Assembly: GCA_017544125.1 (NCBI GenBank)
Contig: JAFYET010000179.1
Span: forward strand, 1 to 5,872
Direction of reading: 5' to 3'
Source of the DNA: Ruminococcus sp.
Lineage (GTDB): Bacteria > Bacillota > Clostridia > Oscillospirales > Ruminococcaceae
Length of the DNA: 5,872 nt
Below are positions 1 through 5,156 of the stretch, piece by piece (the first letter of the stretch is position 1; the number at the start of each line of letters is the position of its first letter). The notes under the pieces were generated by a model. It made no database searches. It was not told the origin of the DNA and saw only the letters and a list, made by a program, of their open reading frames with translations. The position numbers and the translations under genes are program-made.

Positions 1-803
1 CAGCAGCAATGCTTGGCATTTCCGCAGCAATGCTCGCCACTTCGACATATGCTTGGTTTACTATGAATACCGAAGTTTCGGTTGACGGTATGAGCGTAAA
101 AGCTATGGCTGAAAAAGGTATTATCATAAGAAATGAGACAACTGATACTTGGGCAGCTGCTGTAAGCGCAACATACGCTGGAACTAATGCAGCATTATTG
201 CCTACAAGTACAGCTGACGTAACAGCTTGGTATTATAATACTTCAGACGATTTTGATGATGCTGAAGCAGATCAGGATAGCGGTTATACAGAATTGAACC
301 TTACAGACGGCGATTCGCCTGACGGTGTTTATTCTGCTGACGGTAAGGATTATTACCTAAAGAATATCTTCTACATCAAATCATCGGGTGAAGCAGTGGC
401 TGCCGCAGACGGAAAAGAGCTTTATATAACTAACGTAAATGTTACAGGCAGTTCGAGCAGCCCTGCACTTGATAAGTCTTTACGAGTTGCTATAAAGGTT
501 GGAGATACTGTAAAGATTTTCGCTCCGTTTGATGGTGCAACTGCATCTTATAATGTTCAGGGTACTACTTCCGGTGCAGTGGCTGTAACAGCAATACCGG
601 TTGGTGATTCTGGTGCTGTAAATGTAGCAACCGGTGTTACAGCAATACCTTCTGCCGACACAGCAAGTGTTGATGATTGCGTAAAGGCTGAAGTGTATAT
701 GTACTTTGAAGGCGAAGATGCTGCTTGCAAGTCTTCAAACATAAAGACAACACTGGATACACTTTCTCTTAGTGCTAAATTTGAATTAAAGGCTTCATCG
801 TAA
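1..803 (+). CDS. SipW-dependent (TasA/camelysin-like) secreted surface protein, 5' end cut by window
   Basis: The frame is open from base 3 with no stop before the first ATG at 9, and the sequence there is already the hydrophobic core of a signal peptide lacking its basic n-region, so the true start lies upstream. Counting from the ATG at 9, residues 1-20 hold a hydrophobic run ending in TSTYAWFT, the usual cleavage region of SipW-processed proteins of the TasA/CalY type. The mature part is Thr/Ser/Ala/Asp-rich with few charged basic residues, typical of an extracellular beta-rich fibre or surface protein. Near the C-terminus are Cys224 and Cys240, the latter in YFEGEDAAC (232-240). A region with LDKSLRVAIKVGD (154-166) plus this motif is shared with the membrane protein at 1749-2462, so the two are probably paralogues. 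Codon use (GCA, ACA, GTA endings) is more AT-rich than in the downstream genes. It is separated from them by a terminator and promoter, so it is a separate transcription unit. Surface-fibre function is inferred from family, not shown. Confidence 0.8.
   Translation, partial: AAMLGISAAMLATSTYAWFTMNTEVSVDGMSVKAMAEKGIIIRNETTDTWAAAVSATYAGTNAALLPTSTADVTAWYYNTSDDFDDAEADQDSGYTELNLTDGDSPDGVYSADGKDYYLKNIFYIKSSGEAVAAADGKELYITNVNVTGSSSSPALDKSLRVAIKVGDTVKIFAPFDGATASYNVQGTTSGAVAVTAIPVGDSGAVNVATGVTAIPSADTASVDDCVKAEVYMYFEGEDAACKSSNIKTTLDTLSLSAKFELKASS
585..649 (+). repeat. Short imperfect repeat inside surface-protein gene
   Basis: GTAACAGCAATACC at 585-598 recurs with one change at 636-649, 51 bases later and in frame, giving two VTAIP motifs 17 residues apart in a Gly/Val/Ala-rich segment. 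CCGGTG also precedes each copy but at a different distance, so this is an old, decayed duplication rather than an active repeat array. Confidence 0.5.
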
Positions 804-811
804 TTATGTAT

Positions 812-844
812 ATATCCCCCTCCACCGGAGGGGGATATTTTTTT
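812..844 (+). terminator. Rho-independent terminator after the surface-protein gene
   Basis: A 12-bp perfect stem pairs 812-823 (ATATCCCCCTCC) with 827-838, around a 3-nt loop (ACC), followed by a T run through 844. It starts 8 bases after the TAA stop at 801-803. The GC-rich core and long T tract make it a strong intrinsic terminator that isolates the upstream gene from the operon beginning at 887. Confidence 0.95.
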
Positions 845-849
845 GCCAT

Positions 850-861
850 TTTTCCGGAAAA
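850..861. repeat. 12-bp perfect palindrome upstream of promoter (possible operator)
   Basis: TTTTCCGGAAAA reads the same on both strands. It sits between the terminator and the -35 box, about 25 bp upstream of the latter, a position compatible with an activator or repressor site. It could equally be chance in AT-rich intergenic DNA; no regulator is encoded in the window to pair with it. Confidence 0.3.
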
Positions 862-886
862 TGCACAATAATATCATCATAAATAA

Positions 887-915
887 TTGACATTTTCGTG
901 AATTTGTAGTATAAT
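887..915 (+). promoter_or_regulatory. Consensus sigma-A promoter of the operon
   Basis: TTGACA at 887-892 and TATAAT at 910-915 are both perfect consensus hexamers separated by exactly 17 bp. The predicted transcription start is near 922, giving a leader of about 35 nt before the GTG at 957, too short for a riboswitch. The flanks are AT-rich. A 12-bp palindrome lies just upstream (850-861). No other promoter or terminator is evident downstream, so this promoter probably serves all genes from 957 to the right edge. Confidence 0.9.
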
Positions 916-940
916 AGAATTGGCTAACTATTTCCATTTG

Positions 941-947
941 AAAGGGG
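941..947 (+). promoter_or_regulatory. Ribosome binding site for GTG-started EAL gene
   Basis: AAAGGGG lies 9 bases before GTG 957. This spacing supports the GTG over the first in-frame ATG (residue 15), which would cut into the start of the EAL fold and has no comparable site. Confidence 0.7.
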
Positions 948-956
948 CGGTGAAAC

Positions 957-1736
957 GTGGCTGAACAGACGCTGGTCGGCGGTCTGCGGGCTGTCGAAAT
1001 GTACTATAGAAGCGTGCGTGAGATATCGAGCGGGTCGGCGGCGTTTTTGCAGACGCAGACAAGGCTCAATACCCCGAATATGGGCGTTCTTATGCCCGAG
1101 GCGTACCGTGAGCTTTGCGACTTCACAAACCAGTCGGTCGCCCTTTTCGGGCTCGAGCTCGTGCAGACGCTCGATGCTATAAAGAAGTTTGAAGACAGAG
1201 ATGTGCCTTTCCGCTGGGTGTCGGTGTATATGCCCGTCAACTATCTGCGTGAGGAAAAGGCAGAGCGTGGCATAATGGGCTATATCGAGAGGTATAGGAT
1301 CGACTCGAACCGCCTGTGCTTTGAGCTGCCCGATAAGCTGCTGCTTGAAACCGGCGGCGGTGCGGCTGAGAATATCTCAAAGCTGCGAAACAGGGGCTTT
1401 CACTTTATGCTCAGCGGCTTCGGTGCGGCATCAACGCCTATGATGAGGCTCTCTGATTTCGCAGTTGACTATGTGCTTATGAGCCCCGAGGTCACTACCT
1501 ACCTCGGGCGTGACGAGAGGTCAGATAATGCCGTTAAGTCTATGATAACCTTTGCCAAGGATATGGGCGCTGAGCCGATAGCCGACGGCGTTGTGAATGC
1601 CTCGCAGGCAGAGGCTTTGTTTGAATTTGAATGTAACTACTGCACGGGTACCCTTGCAGGTAAATATACTCAGGAGCGCTATATCAGGCGGCGCGGCGAC
1701 GATGCCGACAACGATGACGATGAGGCGCAGGAATAA
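957..1736 (+). CDS. Degenerate EAL-domain protein, probably catalytically inactive
   Basis: The 259-residue protein is essentially one EAL domain (about 12-240) plus a short acidic tail (248-259, Asp/Glu-rich). The fold is recognisable from landmarks in order: a strand and turn with R36, P40, G43, L45 and P47 matching the segment after the EAL signature; VSVYMPVNYL (88-97) at the usual VNLS position; CFELPDKLL (121-129) at the LEITES position; LSGFGAAS (152-159) at the LDDFGTG position; IADGVVNASQ (208-217) at the VAEGVET position. Catalytic residues are largely gone: the signature Glu is Gln32, the Asn is Tyr91, the DD pair is Ser153-Gly154, the lysine after the DD motif is lost and the AEGVE glutamates are Asp210 and Val213; only E123 and Q217 remain. 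By family knowledge such proteins do not hydrolyse cyclic di-GMP; some act as binding or protein-interaction modules. There is no GGDEF, PAS or membrane segment. It is the first gene of the operon, with 12 bp to the next gene. Confidence 0.82.
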   Translation: MAEQTLVGGLRAVEMYYRSVREISSGSAAFLQTQTRLNTPNMGVLMPEAYRELCDFTNQSVALFGLELVQTLDAIKKFEDRDVPFRWVSVYMPVNYLREEKAERGIMGYIERYRIDSNRLCFELPDKLLLETGGGAAENISKLRNRGFHFMLSGFGAASTPMMRLSDFAVDYVLMSPEVTTYLGRDERSDNAVKSMITFAKDMGAEPIADGVVNASQAEALFEFECNYCTGTLAGKYTQERYIRRRGDDADNDDDEAQE

Positions 1737-1741
1737 AGGAG
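1735..1741 (+). promoter_or_regulatory. Ribosome binding site overlapping upstream stop codon
   Basis: AAAGGAG overlaps the TAA stop of the EAL gene (1734-1736) and lies 7 bases before ATG 1749. The overlap suggests translational coupling between the two genes. Confidence 0.75.
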
Positions 1742-1748
1742 AAACACC

Positions 1749-2462
1749 ATGGACGAGAAGTTAAGAGATGTTTTGGAGCTTCGCAGAACAGCCAAGGAGG
1801 TCAAGCGGCACGTTGTTGTAATGCGTGTGCTGGGGCTGCTTGTGATAATACTTATAGCGATAGTTTCTATTGCCTATGCTATCTCATATTTTTACGATAA
1901 ATACGGCAGCTTTACCGTCAGGATAGATAAGTATGATATGGTAAAGCAGGGGCTCACCCTTTCCGAGAACCCCGATTGGGAGCGCACGCAGTCGGTGCTC
2001 AACGCCGATATCGTCTATGATATGACAAATATCAGCGGCGAGGATCTGCCTGCTAATCTTGATAAGGTCAACGGCTCGCATAACGGCGATAACTATATAG
2101 CCTATACCTTCTACCTTATCAACTCGGGCGATGATACCCTTTCCTATGAGGGCGAGATGACCCTTGAAAATGTTTCAAACAAGCTCGATGAGGCTATACG
2201 AATAGCTGTATATATAAACGGCGAAAGGACCGTCTACGGCAAGACCAAGTCGGGCGGCGGCGGTAAAGAGGGCGACTGCGATGCTGAGTTTGATACATCA
2301 AATATCGTTATGAGCACAAAGAAGACCAGCTTCAAGCCCAAGGCAAAGGATAAATATACCGTTGTTGTCTGGCTCGAGGGCAACGACCCCGATTGTACCG
2401 ATGAGCTTATCGGCGGCACATTAAAGCTCGGTATGGATTTCAGAATAATCGAATCTACCTGA
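1749..2462 (+). CDS. Membrane-anchored TasA/SipW-substrate-like protein
   Basis: The 237-residue protein has a charged cytoplasmic N-terminus (1-23), one transmembrane segment (about 24-48) and an extracellular domain. That domain shares landmarks with the secreted protein at 1-803: YIAYTFYLINSG (116-127) against YYLKNIFYIKSSG; LDEAIRIAVYINGE (146-159) against LDKSLRVAIKVGD; WLEGNDPDC (208-216) against YFEGEDAAC, followed by an alternating hydrophobic strand ending in Phe. The two are therefore probably paralogues of the SipW-dependent beta-sandwich class. The hydrophobic segment ends in SIAYAISYF, a weak version of a SipW cleavage region, so it may be cleaved or stay as an anchor; the 23-residue charged lead favours an anchor but does not prove it. 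It has two cysteines (177, 216) in the ectodomain and a Gly-rich loop (169-172). It sits directly before the SipW-type peptidase, which supports a role as substrate, anchor or TapA-like assembly partner (inferred). Confidence 0.75.
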   Translation: MDEKLRDVLELRRTAKEVKRHVVVMRVLGLLVIILIAIVSIAYAISYFYDKYGSFTVRIDKYDMVKQGLTLSENPDWERTQSVLNADIVYDMTNISGEDLPANLDKVNGSHNGDNYIAYTFYLINSGDDTLSYEGEMTLENVSNKLDEAIRIAVYINGERTVYGKTKSGGGGKEGDCDAEFDTSNIVMSTKKTSFKPKAKDKYTVVVWLEGNDPDCTDELIGGTLKLGMDFRIIEST

Positions 2463-2508
2463 TGAAACAAATCCGATATAAATAATAAATAGGGGAGCAT
2501 AATCTGTT

Positions 2509-3192
2509 ATGAAAAAAGCGCTTTCGATAATAATAAATATAATAGCGTGGGTTATACTGCTGTTTGCACTGCTTATTACGGTGCTGGTGTTCTCATCGTC
2601 ACGAAACGGCGATACTGCCGATCTGTTCGGCTATATACCCCTTTCGGTCGAGTCAGACTCGATGAAGCCCACCTTCAAAAAGGGCGACCTTATCGTCATC
2701 AAAGAGGTGGAGGACTTGTATGACCTTAAAAAAGGCGATGTTATCACCTACTGGACGATAATCGACGGCAAGCGTGTGAAAAACACCCACCGTATCGCCG
2801 AGATAAACGAAGAGGGCAACTCACGCAGCTTCATTATGAAGGGTGATAATAACTCGGTAAACGATGAAGACCCCGTTCTCCCGGGCGATATAATCGGTAA
2901 GTGGAACGACTTCAAGATAGGCAGTGCGGGCAAGGCTATGGACTTCCTGCGTACCAAAAAGGGCTTTTTCATCTGTATAGTCGTGCCGATGATACTTTTC
3001 TTCCTCTTTGAGCGTTATAAGTTCATAGTAACGCTCATCGAAGTAAAGAAGCCCAAGCTTACCGAAGCCGATGAGGAAGAGATAAAGCGAAAAGCGATAG
3101 AGGAATACCTCGCCGAGCAGCAAAAGCAGGCAGGCGGGGCTGATAACGACACCACCAAGGCGGAGGAAACCGAAGCCGAGAGTAAAGAGTAA
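2509..3192 (+). CDS. sipW: Signal peptidase I, SipW/ER-type
   Basis: This serine protease removes signal peptides on the outer face of the membrane. Its 227 residues comprise an N-terminal transmembrane helix (about 5-28), the catalytic domain, a second helix (about 153-168) and a highly charged C-terminal tail (179-227, Glu/Lys/Ala-rich, predicted helical and cytoplasmic). The active-site serine is S51 in VESDSMKPTFKKGD. H94 in KNTHRI takes the place of the lysine found in ordinary bacterial type I peptidases, marking the ER/SipW class. GDNNSVND (112-119) is the conserved later box and supplies the aspartate D119. SipW enzymes process TasA-type proteins, and two such candidates lie just upstream. 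The start ATG has AGGGGAG at 2491-2497, 11 bases away, slightly long. The gap to the previous gene is 46 bp and to the next 17 bp. The charged tail is longer than expected for a minimal SipW and may contact cytoplasmic partners (inference). Confidence 0.92.
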   Translation: MKKALSIIINIIAWVILLFALLITVLVFSSSRNGDTADLFGYIPLSVESDSMKPTFKKGDLIVIKEVEDLYDLKKGDVITYWTIIDGKRVKNTHRIAEINEEGNSRSFIMKGDNNSVNDEDPVLPGDIIGKWNDFKIGSAGKAMDFLRTKKGFFICIVVPMILFFLFERYKFIVTLIEVKKPKLTEADEEEIKRKAIEEYLAEQQKQAGGADNDTTKAEETEAESKE

Positions 3193-3209
3193 AGATTTAG
3201 GAGAAAGCT

Positions 3210-4790
3210 ATGAATGCGTTTTTAAAATGGTTTTTTGTTTTCATATCCGAGATGCTCAAGGGCTTTGCCGATATATTCGGCGGTCTTTGGAGCGGGTTGA
3301 AGCAGATATTCAACATCAAAAACTACATAAGTATATTTAAAAGCTACTCTACCGAGTTCGGCGCTCTGGCGTGGATACTGGCAGTGCTGGCAATTATCAT
3401 CGTTGTGGCTATATTTGTGCTTATAGCTATTATGATAATACTTGCTTTCAGAAAGTACGTCCGCTTCAGGCACTCTATCGTGTCTAATGAAGACCTGCTC
3501 GAGGAGATAGCTCTCCTCCAGCGCCGTGTGCTTAAAATGACTAAGGAAAAGGACGAGATCATGGCTATGAAGATAGCTCAGATGGGCGTTCCTATGTCGG
3601 GTAATCTGGCTCTCGGTGACGGGCAGATGATGCTCGAGGGCGAGGCAGCAGGTGCCGAGGGCATGGCACAGACCGAGGCAGTTGCCGACGACGGCGTTAT
3701 ACAGACTACCGACAGGCGTTTCTCAAAGCTCATGGAGGTCGATGCTTTCTACAAGACATATACGCCGCCCGAGTATGATAACAGTGTTACCCTCGAGGAA
3801 TTCTGCGAGAGATACCGCAACTTCGCCTGCTCGAGAATGCACCTGTATTATGAGCCCAAGACCATACGCCTCTTCGTTGCAGGCATGGCTTCTACAAAGC
3901 TCATAATCTTACAGGGTATCTCCGGTACAGGTAAAACATCGCTGCCTTACTCCTTCGGTAAGTTCCTGCAAAATGATACCACTATCGCTTCCGTTCAGCC
4001 CTCGTGGCGTGACAGAACAGAGCTTTTCGGCTACTTCAACGAATTCACCAAGAACTTCAACGAGACCGAGACTCTTAAAAGAATATACTCATCGAGCTTC
4101 AATAACGATATTAACCTCATCCTCCTCGATGAGATGAATATCGCACGTATCGAGTATTACTTCGCAGAGATGCTCTCTATTCTCGAAATGCCAAACGCCG
4201 ATGAGTGGGAGCTTGACATAGTTCCAAACGCATGGAGCACCGACCCTGTAAACTTAAACCACGGCAAGATAAAGATACCTCAGAATATATGGTATATAGG
4301 TACAGCTAATAACGATGACTCGACCTACGCTATCTCAGATAAGGTCTATGACCGTGTTCAGCCTATAAACCTCGATGCCAAGGGCGTCCCCTTTGAAGCC
4401 CCCGATACACCGCCTATCAATATGGGCTTTGACCACCTGGATAAGCTCTTTAACGAGGCGTTCGAGAAATACCCTATCTCTCAGGAGAACTTAAAGAAGA
4501 TACAGCAGCTTGACCTGTGGGTAATAGAAAAGCTCAGAGTTGCTTTCGGTAACCGTATCTTAAAGCAGATGAACCTGTTCGTGCCTGTATACGTTGCCTG
4601 CGGCGGCGAGGAGCTTGACGGTATCGACTACGTTCTTGCTACCAAGATATTCAGAAAGTTCGAGAGCTTAAACCTTGCCATGCTTCGTGAGGAGCTGAGA
4701 GAGCTCTGCGTATACATCACCAAGTCCTTCGGCAAGGGCAAGATGGGTGAGTCGATAGCTTATCTTGAAAGGCTGCAGAAGCTGTTCTGA
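3210..4790 (+). CDS. Membrane-anchored McrB-like AAA+ ATPase
   Basis: The 526-residue protein starts with an amphipathic/hydrophobic stretch (1-35) and a strong transmembrane helix (about 53-80), then a coiled-coil-like segment (93-125), a low-complexity Gly/Ala/Glu linker (130-165) and an AAA+ module (about 175-500). Walker A is GISGTGKTS (236-244); VQPSWRDRTELFGYF (262-276) is the insert typical of McrB-like ATPases; Walker B is LILLDEMN (303-310), continuing as IARIEYYFAEML; sensor 1 is GTANNDDS (364-371); SDKVYDRV (376-383) supplies the probable arginine finger R382. All ATPase motifs look intact. McrB relatives form hexameric rings, often working with an McrC/DUF2357 partner, and such a partner is encoded at 5157. 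No DNA- or methylcytosine-binding domain is visible; the N-terminus is a membrane anchor instead. TAGGAG (3198-3203) lies 6 bases before the ATG. A chaperone/remodelling role at the membrane is an alternative to restriction. Confidence 0.9.
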   Translation: MNAFLKWFFVFISEMLKGFADIFGGLWSGLKQIFNIKNYISIFKSYSTEFGALAWILAVLAIIIVVAIFVLIAIMIILAFRKYVRFRHSIVSNEDLLEEIALLQRRVLKMTKEKDEIMAMKIAQMGVPMSGNLALGDGQMMLEGEAAGAEGMAQTEAVADDGVIQTTDRRFSKLMEVDAFYKTYTPPEYDNSVTLEEFCERYRNFACSRMHLYYEPKTIRLFVAGMASTKLIILQGISGTGKTSLPYSFGKFLQNDTTIASVQPSWRDRTELFGYFNEFTKNFNETETLKRIYSSSFNNDINLILLDEMNIARIEYYFAEMLSILEMPNADEWELDIVPNAWSTDPVNLNHGKIKIPQNIWYIGTANNDDSTYAISDKVYDRVQPINLDAKGVPFEAPDTPPINMGFDHLDKLFNEAFEKYPISQENLKKIQQLDLWVIEKLRVAFGNRILKQMNLFVPVYVACGGEELDGIDYVLATKIFRKFESLNLAMLREELRELCVYITKSFGKGKMGESIAYLERLQKLF

Positions 4791-4813
4791 TACGCTTAAT
4801 CGGAGAACCTATA

Positions 4814-5089
4814 ATGAACACTCTATTATCCAAAACAGGTGCACTTATCACCACCGTAACGGTAGCACTCTTTGTGCTGTTTATCATAATAGATTTCCCG
4901 TTTGGGTATTACGTTGTGTGTATGTTCTTACCTTTGGGGTATGTTATGATGTCGGCAGGGCTTGCCCATGAGTGCGATGATGACGGGCGTTTTCCTATCT
5001 ATGCAGGGCGGCGAGCATGGGCGTGGCGGCGATATGGCGCTGCTTTTCTGGTGCGCCTATTTTATCCCTGTGGGAGTACTGGCGTTTAA
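4814..5089 (+). CDS. Small hydrophobic membrane protein, probably frameshifted or truncated
   Basis: A good ribosome binding site (GGAG, 4802-4805, 8 bases before ATG) and a convincing N-terminal half support a real gene. Residues 10-28 and 31-50 form two transmembrane helices with a short IDFPFGYY turn, followed by an AHECDDDGR loop. After about residue 59 this frame becomes implausible: it runs through Arg/Trp clusters (rare CGG and CGA codons) and ends at TAA 5087-5089. The frame one base further on, open from 4950 to TGA 5115-5117, has natural codons and encodes a hydrophobic segment (MALLFWCAYFIPVGVLAF, 5034-5087) and a polar tail. The simplest reading is one three-helix protein of about 100 residues broken by a one-base insertion (or two-base loss) between 4950 and about 5000, or a sequence error. 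I do not recognise the family with certainty. It lies between the ATPase (23 bp upstream) and the DUF2357 gene. Confidence 0.5.
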   Translation: MNTLLSKTGALITTVTVALFVLFIIIDFPFGYYVVCMFLPLGYVMMSAGLAHECDDDGRFPIYAGRRAWAWRRYGAAFLVRLFYPCGSTGV

Positions 5090-5138
5090 GCATTTTAATC
5101 AAAAAAACGATAACTGAATCTGAAACTGATATTTTAAG

Positions 5139-5146
5139 AAAGGAGG
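5139..5146 (+). promoter_or_regulatory. Strong ribosome binding site for GTG-started DUF2357 gene
   Basis: AAAGGAGG is a near-perfect anti-16S match located 10 bases before GTG 5157. It fixes the start of the last gene, whose first in-frame ATG is 44 codons further in. Confidence 0.8.
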
Positions 5147-5156
5147 GAGTTAAGCC

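Noticed and set aside
557..937. Antisense open frame across the end of the surface-protein gene and the terminator/promoter region
   Set aside because: It runs through the terminator hairpin and promoter, is complementary to a well-supported gene, and shows no recognisable domain or ribosome binding site.
922..956. Possible cyclic di-GMP riboswitch ahead of the EAL gene
   Set aside because: The predicted leader is only about 35 nt and has no aptamer-like pairing; GEMM aptamers are far longer.
2748..3123. Antisense open frames over the signal peptidase gene
   Set aside because: Both are complementary to a gene with clear catalytic motifs and look like shadows.
3652..3906. 84-codon + strand open frame inside the AAA+ gene
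   Set aside because: It is an alternative-frame shadow of the ATPase linker; Arg/Ser/Pro-rich composition and no ribosome binding site.
3210..4790. Calling the ATPase McrB, a methylcytosine-dependent restriction subunit
   Set aside because: The AAA+ motifs match the McrB clade but no methylcytosine-binding domain is present; the N-terminus is a membrane anchor, so only 'McrB-like' is justified.
4765..4971. 68-codon + strand open frame bridging the ATPase end and the small membrane protein
   Set aside because: It overlaps both genes in a different frame, has Cys/Arg-rich composition and no Shine-Dalgarno site, whereas ATG 4814 has a good one.
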